Below are positions 26,823-35,520 of a DNA stretch of 64,000 bases, piece after piece. Positions within the stretch are counted from its first letter, which is position 1; each line of letters begins with the position of its first letter. The notes under the pieces are model-generated. The model saw nothing but the letters and a program-made list of their open reading frames with translations. It ran no database searches and was not told the DNA's origin. A program made the position numbers and the translations under genes. The stretch comes from G963662675 sp963676845 (GTDB taxonomy: Bacteria > Bacteroidota > Bacteroidia > Bacteroidales > Prolixibacteraceae). The stretch lies in contig CAXXKK010000003.1 in assembly GCA_963676845.2 (NCBI GenBank), positions 1-64,000 on the forward strand, given 5' to 3'.

Positions 26823-29173
26823 TTCACATCTATCGCATCAACCGGGCATGCTGGGCGGCAGGCATCACATTTGATGCAAAGCTCGGTGTCAATCGTATGT
26901 TTTTTATGGGGCTCAAATTTGATGGCATCTACCGGGCATTTTTGAGCACAAATGGTACAGCCAATACAGTCATCATTCACCGAATAGGTGATCATTTCTG
27001 TACATTTCCCTGCCGGGCAATTTCCATTGATATGAGCTTCATATTCATCGTGGAAATATTTCAATGTTGTAATGATGGGATTTGGCGCTGATTTTCCCAG
27101 GTTACACAAACTACCTTTTTTAGTCCAGTCAGCCAGGTATTCCAATTCATCCAAATCCTTTTTCGTTCCTTTTCCTGTGGTGATTTTATCCAGAATATCC
27201 AGCATTCGTTTGGTTCCTACGCGGCAGAAGGTACATTTCCCACAGGATTCATTTTGTGTAAATGACAGGAAGTAGCGGGCGATGTCGACCATACAATCAT
27301 CTTCATCTAAGACAACCATACCACCTGAACCCATCATAGCACCAGCTTCAATCAATGACTGGTAGTCGATAGGTGTATCTGCCATTGATTCGGGGATACA
27401 TCCTCCTGAAGGACCACCAATCTGGATGGCTTTAAACTTTTTACCATTTTGAACACCACCGCCAATTTCTTCCACAATCTGACGAATGGTAATTCCCATC
27501 GGTACTTCAATCAATCCACCCCGGTTAATTTTTCCGGCAAGGGAGAATACTTTTGTTCCCTTTGAAGTATCCGTTCCAATGCTGTTGAATTTGTTTTCAC
27601 CATTGCGAACTATATAGGAAACTTGAGCAAAAGTCTCTGTATTATTGATGAGCGTTGGCTGACCCCATAATCCTTTTTGTGCTGGAAATGGAGGTCTGAT
27701 TGTTGGAAAACCACGTTTCCCTTCAATCGATGCCATCAGAGCGGTTTCTTCACCACAAACGAAAGCACCTGCTCCTTCATATATTTGAACGTCGAAATTG
27801 AAGCCTGAACCTAAGATATTTTCTCCAACCAGGTTTTTCTCACGACAATTAACTAATGCCTGACGAATCCGGGTAACCGCCAATGGATATTCAGCACGGA
27901 TGTAAAAGAATCCGTCTGTAGCCTGAACTGCATATGCCGCAATGAGCATTCCCTCAATTACACGGTATGGATAAGATTCGAGCAACATCCGATCCATAAA
28001 TGCACCGGGGTCACCTTCATCACCATTGCAAATCAGGTATTTCTTTTCGCCTTTTTCTTTTTCAACAAATTCCCATTTTAATCCGGTAAGGAAACCGGCG
28101 CCACCACGGCCACGGAGCCCACTATCTTTAACCATTTTGATCACTTCTTTGCGATCCATGGTGAATATTTTCTTTAGAGCTTCAAAACCACCAAAGCTGG
28201 CATATTCATCCATGTCAAGTGGGTTGATAACACCACGGTGTTCTGTTGCAATTGGGATCTGGCGATCGAGGAAATTAGCCACCATGCCTTCGCGCATGTC
28301 AATTGCGTAACGGTCAACACCTTCCCAAGTCTCATCGGTTTGTACCTTTTCCAGCATGTTGAAAGCTTTGTTCTTTACACGATGAACAAAGCTCTTGGGC
28401 TTGAAATGGGCACTAATAATATCGTTTACCTCATTGGGTTTAACTTTGGCGTAAACTTTACTTTCTTTCTTTTCATCAATTACTTCAACTAAAGGGACCT
28501 GATGGCACATACCTACACAGCCCACATTTTTAAGTTGAAGGTTGATTCCTGTATCTTCAATGGTTTTTTCAATTTCCTTTTGAACATCTTTACTACCACT
28601 GGCTACACAGCAAGAACCCAGCCCAATACGGATTTCACCCTGAAACTCACTACCATCAGCATTTCTGAATTTTCCTTTCTTGCCAACTTTACCAACCTGA
28701 CTTTCAAAATCGTTGATGACATTGCCAACGGTATCGGTTGTAACATGTCCGTAGGTGATATCATCAATCTGAACAACAGGGGCTAGCGTACAACATCCCA
28801 GGCAGGAAACTTTCTCAAGTGTGTAAGTTTGACTTGGGTCGGTAACTTCATCACCTTCCAGTTTAAAATGACGTTTAAAAGCATCGTAAACCTGACCGGC
28901 ACCTTTCACGTGGCAAGCAGTTCCCACACAAACTTTAATCATGTGCTTTCCTGCAGGAACCATTCTGAACTGAGAATAGAAACTTGCAACACCGACAATA
29001 TTTTCGGGGCTAATCTCTGTTTGCTCGCAAACATGTTTTAGTGCTTCTTCAGGTAAATAATTGTATTTATCCTGAATAGCCTGAAGAATGGGGATTACAG
29101 CTTTTCTGGTTTCCCCTTTTTCTTCAATAATCTGGTCAACTTCGTTGAGTATTTGTTTTATCTCTTCGTCCAT
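26819..29173 (-). CDS. Fused NuoE-NuoF NADH-binding flavoprotein (StnA-StnB / HydC-HydB-like)
   Basis: 784 residues. NuoE thioredoxin-like [2Fe-2S] domain (1-155) with CVGTAC and CLGCC. Second thioredoxin-like ferredoxin (about 175-260) with GLGSCC and GCVGMC. NuoF core has GLRGRGGAGFLTGLKW (FMN/NADH loop), GDEGDPGAFMDR and YEGAGAFVCGEETALMASIEG. SLBB domain is followed by N3-type cluster ESCGKCTFCRVGTKRM (about 660) and two [4Fe-4S] ferredoxin motifs CIGCTICAQKCPVDAI and CIKCDACRPACPVDAI. It oxidises or reduces NAD(H) in the cytoplasm. NuoE and NuoF are separate proteins in most complexes; here they are one chain. It starts 3 bp after propeller 3 and is followed, after the four-helix insertion, by the StnC-like gene. 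Confidence 0.93.
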   Translation of the reverse strand: MDEEIKQILNEVDQIIEEKGETRKAVIPILQAIQDKYNYLPEEALKHVCEQTEISPENIVGVASFYSQFRMVPAGKHMIKVCVGTACHVKGAGQVYDAFKRHFKLEGDEVTDPSQTYTLEKVSCLGCCTLAPVVQIDDITYGHVTTDTVGNVINDFESQVGKVGKKGKFRNADGSEFQGEIRIGLGSCCVASGSKDVQKEIEKTIEDTGINLQLKNVGCVGMCHQVPLVEVIDEKKESKVYAKVKPNEVNDIISAHFKPKSFVHRVKNKAFNMLEKVQTDETWEGVDRYAIDMREGMVANFLDRQIPIATEHRGVINPLDMDEYASFGGFEALKKIFTMDRKEVIKMVKDSGLRGRGGAGFLTGLKWEFVEKEKGEKKYLICNGDEGDPGAFMDRMLLESYPYRVIEGMLIAAYAVQATDGFFYIRAEYPLAVTRIRQALVNCREKNLVGENILGSGFNFDVQIYEGAGAFVCGEETALMASIEGKRGFPTIRPPFPAQKGLWGQPTLINNTETFAQVSYIVRNGENKFNSIGTDTSKGTKVFSLAGKINRGGLIEVPMGITIRQIVEEIGGGVQNGKKFKAIQIGGPSGGCIPESMADTPIDYQSLIEAGAMMGSGGMVVLDEDDCMVDIARYFLSFTQNESCGKCTFCRVGTKRMLDILDKITTGKGTKKDLDELEYLADWTKKGSLCNLGKSAPNPIITTLKYFHDEYEAHINGNCPAGKCTEMITYSVNDDCIGCTICAQKCPVDAIKFEPHKKHTIDTELCIKCDACRPACPVDAIDVK

Positions 29174-29176
29174 TTT

Positions 29177-31042
29177 CTATTCTCCAATACAATACAATTT
29201 GCTATACGTGCGAATGAACATTTTACCGTTTGCAAAAACCGGAGCACAAACAGAGTGCTCATCAGTTGTTGATTCGGCAATTAACTGATATTCTTTGTCC
29301 ATTTTGAAAACATGAAGTATTCCGTCCATATCCATTAAATATACTTTGCCATCAGCATAAACAGGCGATGCGTAAATAACATTGTTATATTCTTGTTCCC
29401 AGTACATTTCGCCGGAAACAGCATCGTAACAGGCTACAACACCATAAGTAGTTCCAACAATAAGTAAGCCGTCAGCAGCCAGTGGGCTTGAGGCTTCCGG
29501 AAGATAGTAGTCATCTTCCCAAATTATTTCTGGCTGATCTCCCAGTTTTATGGCTGATAAAACAGCATATTCATTTGCGGCAAAAACAATTCCATCGTAA
29601 TATGCAGCAGAAGGACCAACTTCACCGGTCAGACATTCAACTTGCCATAGTTCTTCACCGGTAGCTGGATTGTAGCTGATAACATATGGATTTGCCGTTA
29701 AAATCAGTTCGAAGCGTTCACCAGTATTTACTAGCATGGGTGAAGACCAGGATATTTCCACATCACGTTCAGTTTCCCAAACAGAAGATCCATCTTCCGT
29801 AGAAAAAGCCATGACTTTACAGCCACTGTTGGTGTCGTATTGAACGATTAGTTTATCTTCAAAAATTACCAGCGATGAAGAGTGTCCGTAGTAGTTATCT
29901 GGCACTCCCAGATTTTTTGCCCACCTGCGGTTTCCATCCATATCTAATGAAATGAGGTCGCCGGTAGCAAAAATGGCAAATACAGCTGTTCCGTTTGTCG
30001 CCATTGTTGGTGCCGCCAATCCGGTATCTTCAGTCGTTTGAGGTACTGTAGCCGGAGATCCGGGAATATTATCAGCGGTAGCATCCCAAAGTTTATCACC
30101 CGTGTTTGTATCGTAACAGAAAACCATTCTTGCTTCAGGATCTGCGCCGGTTAGGAAAAGCTTATTGTCCCATATGATTGGTGAACTATAACCCGGTTTT
30201 TCAAGGTCGATGTTCCAAACAATATTCTCACCAGTTGCAATGTCGAAGCTCTCGGGAACATTTGTTTTATAGGTGATACCCGAAGCATCAGGTCCGCGGA
30301 AAAACGGGAAGTTGTTTCTGTAATCTTCGATTGTAACAGCTTTGGGAGCTGGACGAGGAGTAGGGGCTGCTTCTTCAACAGTTTCTTCCTCAACCACTGG
30401 CTCTGGTTCGGAGCTAACTTCTTCCTGAGTTGTTTCAGTAACTTCGCTTTCTGTTGTGCTTGTCGTTGCTGTTTGCTGACTGGTTGTTGTTTGAACCGGT
30501 TGCGCCTCAATTACTTCAATGCTGGAGTTTGTTTGCTCCGCATCGGTTACAAGTTCCGGTTGGTAATCGCCCAATATATTATTGGATAAAATTCCTGCCA
30601 GTATCGCAAATAGAAAAACTCCTGAGCCGGATATCATCACCCATTTCCGGGCAACTTGTTTATCCAGGAACGGATCTTTTTCAATGCTGTCCAGTTCTTC
30701 TAAACTGTTATGTAACGATTTTTGGTAACGTATAGCCAGAATGAAAACCAGTGCTCCAAAAATAAGCATGTAGGCACCTGTGCGAATTTGCCACTGACTC
30801 GTAAAATACGCTTTGCGAATCAGAAGGTCCAGGGCACGGATGTCTTCTTTTAATGCTTCATCGTCGGGGTTGTTGTGCAACTGTTCAACCAAAGTCTCCA
30901 GAGCCGGACTCTCAAGCGGATCAACAGATTGAAGTTGAAGATAGTTTGCAATAAGCATGACACTAACTATCAGGCTAAAGAGTACTGCTACCCAGGCAAT
31001 ACCTTTGGCAAGATTCATTTTATCTTTAATTGAAAAATTCAT
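29177..31042 (-). CDS. Membrane-anchored PQQ-like beta-propeller (operon propeller 3)
   Basis: 621 residues from the ATG at 31042 (MNFSIKDKMN), 11 bp after the NapH-like stop. An upstream start at 31102 would overlap that gene and add no conserved sequence. Three hydrophobic segments (about 15-35, 87-105 and 132-155) precede a Thr/Glu/Pro/Gln-rich linker (about 170-240), typical of a flexible periplasmic tether. Propeller follows, opening FPFFRGPDASG with repeats such as GDKLWDATADN and GEELWQVECLTG. It is probably inner-membrane anchored with the propeller in the periplasm. Between NapH-like and NuoEF genes, it may link the membrane FeS protein to periplasmic partners. Confidence 0.88.
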   Translation of the reverse strand: MNFSIKDKMNLAKGIAWVAVLFSLIVSVMLIANYLQLQSVDPLESPALETLVEQLHNNPDDEALKEDIRALDLLIRKAYFTSQWQIRTGAYMLIFGALVFILAIRYQKSLHNSLEELDSIEKDPFLDKQVARKWVMISGSGVFLFAILAGILSNNILGDYQPELVTDAEQTNSSIEVIEAQPVQTTTSQQTATTSTTESEVTETTQEEVSSEPEPVVEEETVEEAAPTPRPAPKAVTIEDYRNNFPFFRGPDASGITYKTNVPESFDIATGENIVWNIDLEKPGYSSPIIWDNKLFLTGADPEARMVFCYDTNTGDKLWDATADNIPGSPATVPQTTEDTGLAAPTMATNGTAVFAIFATGDLISLDMDGNRRWAKNLGVPDNYYGHSSSLVIFEDKLIVQYDTNSGCKVMAFSTEDGSSVWETERDVEISWSSPMLVNTGERFELILTANPYVISYNPATGEELWQVECLTGEVGPSAAYYDGIVFAANEYAVLSAIKLGDQPEIIWEDDYYLPEASSPLAADGLLIVGTTYGVVACYDAVSGEMYWEQEYNNVIYASPVYADGKVYLMDMDGILHVFKMDKEYQLIAESTTDEHSVCAPVFANGKMFIRTYSKLYCIGE

Positions 31043-31053
31043 GTTTGGTTTAT

Positions 31054-32316
31054 TTATTTCTTCACCGGACAATAATCCATGCATCGTCCGCAACTTAAAC
31101 AATTGGTTTTATCTGTTTCGTAATCTTTTCGGCTTCTGTGCGATGAAAGCTTGGTTAAGGTTAGGCCTATTGCCAGTCCCATAAAGGCACCCAAAATCCA
31201 TCCTCCCCAGTAGAAATCACTTTGAATTTCCTGAGCTTCCAAAACTAAATCATCCAATGATTCTCCAGCCTGTAAGAAAGCCTGTACATCATAGTTTTCA
31301 GGATCTTCGCGTACCTCAGGAGTTTCAATGAGTTGTTCAGCTAAATATACCGTTGGATTTAATTTTGAAAGAGGCCTGTGCAATAGTGAACCTGATAATC
31401 CACCAATTCCCATCCAGATTGGAATCAGAATTAAATAGGCCATGAGCTGTTTTACATTGGAACGTCTGTTGCCTTGTTCCTCAACGGGCTCATTAATTGC
31501 TCCAAAGGGACATGAGTTAGCACAAAGTTTACACTGGATACATTCAGCAGGAGTGATACTCATGTGTGTTTTCGAGAAGGTTGACATCCAGCCGAGTATA
31601 ACGCCATAGGGGCAGAAAAAACGACAGTAAGGACGTGCAACAAAAACACCAATTATCAGGAATAAACCACCTAACAACAACATTTCAAATGTGGCATCAA
31701 ATCGGAAGATTCCCACAAATGGATCGTAGCGACAGATTAAAAACTCCGTTTTGGTAGCTGCATATAAAACGGCCAGCCCCAGGTATAAATAGGGGATAAG
31801 TCCCAATACTTTTTGCAGCCATTTGGGCAACTCAATGGGTTTAAAAGCAATGAGATCCTGAATGGCACCAAGCGGGCAAACCGCAGCACAGAATGTTCTT
31901 CCATAAAATAAGGTAACGATAAGTGGAATCAGAAAAAATAAAAGTGCTGTAATTGGTAAAACATAGCTTGGATCAAAAATTGCCAAAACAATATTTTGTA
32001 TGGAACCAACCGAACAGATACAGCCTTCCCGGATAAATCCAAAGTAGATTAACGAGAAAACTGAAGTCCAGAAGACTCCCTTTCGTGAACGTTTTTTTAT
32101 CACAAACCAGGTTGCAACAGCCAGCGCAATTGCCAGCACAGCTACGTCCAGGTACTCATAAAACAAGGAACGGGGCAGTGCCTGAGATGTGGGTGGTTGC
32201 GTATAACCTGTTTCAAACTCAGGTTTTGGAAACCTTTGTTGTGCCTGTCCCCAAGTAACAATACTGAAGAACAGTGAAGACAGCGTATAAACTATTTTAG
32301 AGACTCGTTGATTCAT
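31054..32316 (-). CDS. NosR/NapH/PceC-type membrane iron-sulfur protein
   Basis: 420 residues. A leader-like hydrophobic N-terminus is followed by about six to seven membrane segments. Two CxxxCP motifs sit at membrane faces (GRTFCAAVCPLG near residue 142 and RPYCRFFCPYG near 230). One [4Fe-4S] ferredoxin motif is CIQCKLCANSCPFGAI (about 260); a C-terminal half-motif is CLSCGRCMDYCPVKK. An extra REGCICSVGS lies near residue 97. This is the NosR/NapH polyferredoxin layout that moves electrons between the quinone pool or cytoplasm and periplasmic enzymes. No FMN-binding domain is present. It is flanked by a Tat-exported FeS protein and a membrane propeller, so I infer it is the transmembrane wire of the operon. 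Confidence 0.9.
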   Translation of the reverse strand: MNQRVSKIVYTLSSLFFSIVTWGQAQQRFPKPEFETGYTQPPTSQALPRSLFYEYLDVAVLAIALAVATWFVIKKRSRKGVFWTSVFSLIYFGFIREGCICSVGSIQNIVLAIFDPSYVLPITALLFFLIPLIVTLFYGRTFCAAVCPLGAIQDLIAFKPIELPKWLQKVLGLIPYLYLGLAVLYAATKTEFLICRYDPFVGIFRFDATFEMLLLGGLFLIIGVFVARPYCRFFCPYGVILGWMSTFSKTHMSITPAECIQCKLCANSCPFGAINEPVEEQGNRRSNVKQLMAYLILIPIWMGIGGLSGSLLHRPLSKLNPTVYLAEQLIETPEVREDPENYDVQAFLQAGESLDDLVLEAQEIQSDFYWGGWILGAFMGLAIGLTLTKLSSHRSRKDYETDKTNCLSCGRCMDYCPVKK

Positions 32317-32337
32317 TAGGTTTTTTTAGTTTAGATT

Positions 32338-32922
32338 TTAGCTATCGGAGTTTGCAGTAAAGTCACCTTTTATCATGTAAGGATCGTTTGCCGGAACACG
32401 TTGGAAAGCATCACCCGGGCAAACCCTGGCAATGGAACATTCATTACAGTTTACACATAAATCATGGCGAACCTGTAAGTGAAGTGATCCATTTCCAAAT
32501 GATGTACAGCCTTCAACACAAACGGCACAACCGATACATAATTCTTCATCGATATCGTATTCGAAGTATGGTTCTTCAACAAAGTTTCTTCGTATAGCTG
32601 ATGTAGGACAAAGTTGATTTTCTGCAGCGGTCGTTAGCGCATTGGCATCCGGTTTAGAATAGCCTCCACATAAGTCGCAGTATCCACACAAGTCGTAAGC
32701 GTGAACACATTTTACGGCAGATGGTGTCACCACACAGTAATCGGCACAACGGCCACAGAAAGTACATTTAAACGGATCGATCTGCCAAACGTAATCCTGT
32801 CCGCTAGCTTTTAGGGAAGCTGCCCCTGCAATACCCAGGAGTGAAATACCCATGGTTGCCCTCATTCCTTTTTGAATGAAGTCCCTTCTGTTTGTTGCTT
32901 TATCCTTTTTCCCCTCGCTCAT
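32338..32922 (-). CDS. Tat-exported multi-[4Fe-4S] ferredoxin-like protein
   Basis: 194 residues from the ATG at 32922 (MSEGKKDK). An upstream in-frame start at 32964 would overlap the previous gene more deeply. A twin-arginine signal NRRDFIQKG with hydrophobic GISLLGIAGAASL precedes about 20 cysteines in four groups: CTFCGRCADYC, CGYCDLCGG, CIGCAVCVEGC and CVNCNECSIARVCPG. This resembles NrfC/NapG-type periplasmic ferredoxins. It should be folded with clusters in the cytoplasm and exported. It overlaps the small Tat peptide gene by 23 bp and precedes the NapH-like gene by 21 bp, a NapG-NapH-like pairing. Confidence 0.88.
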   Translation of the reverse strand: MSEGKKDKATNRRDFIQKGMRATMGISLLGIAGAASLKASGQDYVWQIDPFKCTFCGRCADYCVVTPSAVKCVHAYDLCGYCDLCGGYSKPDANALTTAAENQLCPTSAIRRNFVEEPYFEYDIDEELCIGCAVCVEGCTSFGNGSLHLQVRHDLCVNCNECSIARVCPGDAFQRVPANDPYMIKGDFTANSDS

Positions 32923-33115
32923 TTTGTCTTTCAATTTTAGCTTGATCCAAATTACAATCTGCATACAAAGAGCATGATTTGCATACTCCTCCTTCTGTTG
33001 AACAGCTCAGGTCAATTTTATTGCGGCTTGCCAGCCACACTGTTCCTCCGGTAAAAGTTCCCAACATGAAAATTCTACCGACTGAGTTTATAAATTTTCT
33101 TCTATTTTGAATCAT
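32900..33115 (-). CDS. Small Tat-signal cysteine-rich peptide
   Basis: 71 residues. The N-terminus NRRKFINSVGRIFMLGTF is a twin-arginine signal or anchor. The short mature part has CSTEGGVCKSCSLYADC, four cysteines that could bind a metal or a [4Fe-4S] cluster. The C-terminus is charged (KIERQNERGEKG). It sits 8 bp after the NHL gene and overlaps the start of the Tat FeS gene by 23 bp, so it is embedded in the operon. I recognise no family. It could be a small electron-transfer or chaperone-like subunit of the exported FeS protein. Confidence 0.7.
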   Translation of the reverse strand: MIQNRRKFINSVGRIFMLGTFTGGTVWLASRNKIDLSCSTEGGVCKSCSLYADCNLDQAKIERQNERGEKG

Positions 33116-33123
33116 ATCTATGA

Positions 33124-34083
33124 TTATATAGGTTCAAATATTCTTATTTGTTTTCTACTGAAATCCAGTAAGATGACGTTTCCTTCTTCATCTACACAAA
33201 TGTCAGCAGGTTCTCCATATTTGTCAAACATATCGGGTGAGGCAACTACACCCACGTACTCTCCATGTTGATCGTAAACTTTTACCCGGGCAATTCCTTT
33301 TTCACTGGTTATAAAAGAATTATCGTTTCTTATTGCCATGTGTGATGGATTGCAACATCCGCAAAAACCTTCCGTTTGAACAGAAGATCTTGTCCAGGAA
33401 GTTCGCATTGTCCCATTGGGGTTAAAGTTTTCCAGGCTATGACGTCCCGGGTCGGTAGCCCATAAATAGCCTTCTTCGGTGATGTCGATATCAAAATAAG
33501 GACTGGGAATTATAAATCCCGGTACATCTTTTTGTTCGTCTTCTTCACCAATTCGTTGTATAATGTTGCCATCAATCGTATATTCGTAAACAACTCTGTT
33601 TCCAGCATCTGCAATGTATATGTTATCATCGGAAACAGCCAGTGAGGTAATCACCGAACGAGCGCCAAAATCATCCCATTGACTGACCGAATTTCCTTCT
33701 AAATCATATCGAACGACTTGATTGGTCAATGCAATCCAGATATCATTATCAACAGCAATTGCAGTTGGTACTGCATTCAATTCAATCTGAAATAAAATTT
33801 GCCCGGAATTATTCAATTTAAGCAAATTACTATCAGAAATTACATAGTAAAAACCATTGTTGTATTCTATTCCTTTTGCTTGATTAATGGGGAGTTGAAT
33901 GTTTTTTGATTCAGTAAAAATGATTTCTGAAGGATCAACCTGGTAATATTCACTAATATCGAAAGAGTAAGGATTCTCAATATTTTTTCCCTGGCGATTC
34001 GTAATGAAATCGCTAATAATGATGTATGCCACAGCCAGGGCAAGAACAGAGAGAACAATATTTACCAGTTTACGGTGCTTCAT
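33124..34083 (-). CDS. NHL-repeat six-bladed propeller, membrane anchored
   Basis: 319 residues. One N-terminal membrane helix (about 8-26, LVNIVLSVLALAVAYIIISD) precedes a propeller of NHL-type blades such as VSDDNIYIADAGNRVVYEY and VDEEGNVILLDFSRKQIRIF. A GFCGCCNPSHMAI segment near residue 240 has three cysteines in a row-like cluster, an unusual feature that could bind metal. It is likely periplasmic. It starts 1 bp after propeller 2 and ends 8 bp before the small Tat peptide gene. Confidence 0.85.
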   Translation of the reverse strand: MKHRKLVNIVLSVLALAVAYIIISDFITNRQGKNIENPYSFDISEYYQVDPSEIIFTESKNIQLPINQAKGIEYNNGFYYVISDSNLLKLNNSGQILFQIELNAVPTAIAVDNDIWIALTNQVVRYDLEGNSVSQWDDFGARSVITSLAVSDDNIYIADAGNRVVYEYTIDGNIIQRIGEEDEQKDVPGFIIPSPYFDIDITEEGYLWATDPGRHSLENFNPNGTMRTSWTRSSVQTEGFCGCCNPSHMAIRNDNSFITSEKGIARVKVYDQHGEYVGVVASPDMFDKYGEPADICVDEEGNVILLDFSRKQIRIFEPI

Positions 34084-34084
34084 T

Positions 34085-35506
34085 TTATTCGCTAATATCT
34101 AAACAATACATGGTTTCTGCATCTCTAAGCAATAATAATCCATCTGCTATAGCTAGTGGAGCCCAAGCGTCGTGTCCTTCAAATATTTGTTTCTGATCAA
34201 GTTGAATGTAGTTATTGACATCCGGTCTGACAATTGTTAATGTGCCGTCATCATTCAATATATACATTTTATTATCAGCAATAATATAAGGACCTAAACC
34301 AAAGCGGGCATCTTTACCCGAAGTCCAGACAAATTCCTGAGCATTATCGGGGCTTACACAAACCAGTTGAAGGCGGTTTCCTCCGCCATCTTTCGGAAGA
34401 ATGCCAAATAGGTGATCGTTCCATAAAACAGGAGTTTGTTGTTCGCAAGCCAATCCCTCGTTGGGAGCATATTCACTTAGTACTTGAATGTTATATTGAC
34501 TTCCATTAGGTGTTACCTGCAGCATCATTCCCCCTGCACCATAACCGGCAGTAAGGAAGATTTTCCCATCGTCCATAATCACTGGAGTAGGAGCAACAAC
34601 CGAGTGGTTCCATTCGTTGGTTTCCCAAACAACCTGGCCTTCATCTTCACCTTCAGCAGAAATAGCAAGAATACCTCCATCAGCACTATATACATATAGA
34701 TTTTTACCAAACATGGTTTGGGGGATAATGGATGAATGGGACATTTTCCAATTCATCGTGTTTGCTGCCTCCCATAGGATTTCTCCGGTATGAATGTCAA
34801 CAGCTATCATGATGGCTTCTCCACCAGGAGAAAGCAATACTTTATCACCATCGATTAAGGGACATTGGGCTGTGTACCATTGCGGTATTTCAAGGCCATA
34901 TTCGGCAACCATGTCTAACCCCCAAACGAAATCGCCACTAAGACGATCCACGCACATTACCTGACATTTAGGGCCAATGGTAACCACATAGTCCTCATTG
35001 ACAGCGGGTACGGTTCGTGACATCCCGTGATTTCTTTTGACGTGTACTTCATACGACCGACGCCAGATTTCTTCTCCGGTTTCCAACGAAAAACACCTGA
35101 GTGCATCTTCGCGGTTTTCTTCGTCATAGTCCATGATGTATACACGACCTTTGTAAATAGCCGGTCCGGCATGCCCTTCGCCTAGCGATAAGGACCACAT
35201 AATTTCGGGTTCACCTTCGCCCCATGAATCTTTCAGGTTTTGAGGTTCGCTAACAATGTTGTCGAAATTAGCACCGCGAAATCTTGGCCATGTGCCTTGC
35301 ATTTCGGTATTTACATCGGATTCGAAAAGGTCAAAGTTTTCACCGATATTAATGACTTCAGCTATTAAAGGGCCTGAATCCCTGTTGTCTTCTCCGGGCA
35401 TACTTATTGCTAAATCCTTGGTTGGATCATTAGTGAGCCAATACAGGAAACTTACTAAAGCAATAAAGCCGATTAATCCGACAACGATATTTTGAATTTT
35501 CTTCAC
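34085..35506 (-). CDS. Membrane-anchored PQQ-like beta-propeller (operon propeller 2)
   Basis: 473 residues. An uncleaved-looking N-terminal helix (KIQNIVVGLIGFIALVSFLY) is followed by TWPRFRGANFDN, the shared FRG motif, and by BamB-like blades (CFSLETGEEIWRRSYEV, AVDIHTGEILWEAANT). The chain ends with YCLDIS. Probably inner-membrane anchored, periplasmic. No PQQ-dehydrogenase active-site signature is evident. It lies 14 bp after propeller 1 and 1 bp before the NHL gene. Confidence 0.88.
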   Translation of the reverse strand: MKKIQNIVVGLIGFIALVSFLYWLTNDPTKDLAISMPGEDNRDSGPLIAEVINIGENFDLFESDVNTEMQGTWPRFRGANFDNIVSEPQNLKDSWGEGEPEIMWSLSLGEGHAGPAIYKGRVYIMDYDEENREDALRCFSLETGEEIWRRSYEVHVKRNHGMSRTVPAVNEDYVVTIGPKCQVMCVDRLSGDFVWGLDMVAEYGLEIPQWYTAQCPLIDGDKVLLSPGGEAIMIAVDIHTGEILWEAANTMNWKMSHSSIIPQTMFGKNLYVYSADGGILAISAEGEDEGQVVWETNEWNHSVVAPTPVIMDDGKIFLTAGYGAGGMMLQVTPNGSQYNIQVLSEYAPNEGLACEQQTPVLWNDHLFGILPKDGGGNRLQLVCVSPDNAQEFVWTSGKDARFGLGPYIIADNKMYILNDDGTLTIVRPDVNNYIQLDQKQIFEGHDAWAPLAIADGLLLLRDAETMYCLDISE

Positions 35507-35520
35507 TCTTATGCTAAAAC

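Noticed and set aside
24759..29173. [FeFe] hydrogenase reading of the NuoEF/FeS genes
   Set aside because: No H-cluster motifs (TSCCPxW or similar) occur in any chain; the order and domains fit Stn/Bfu-type transhydrogenase relatives better.
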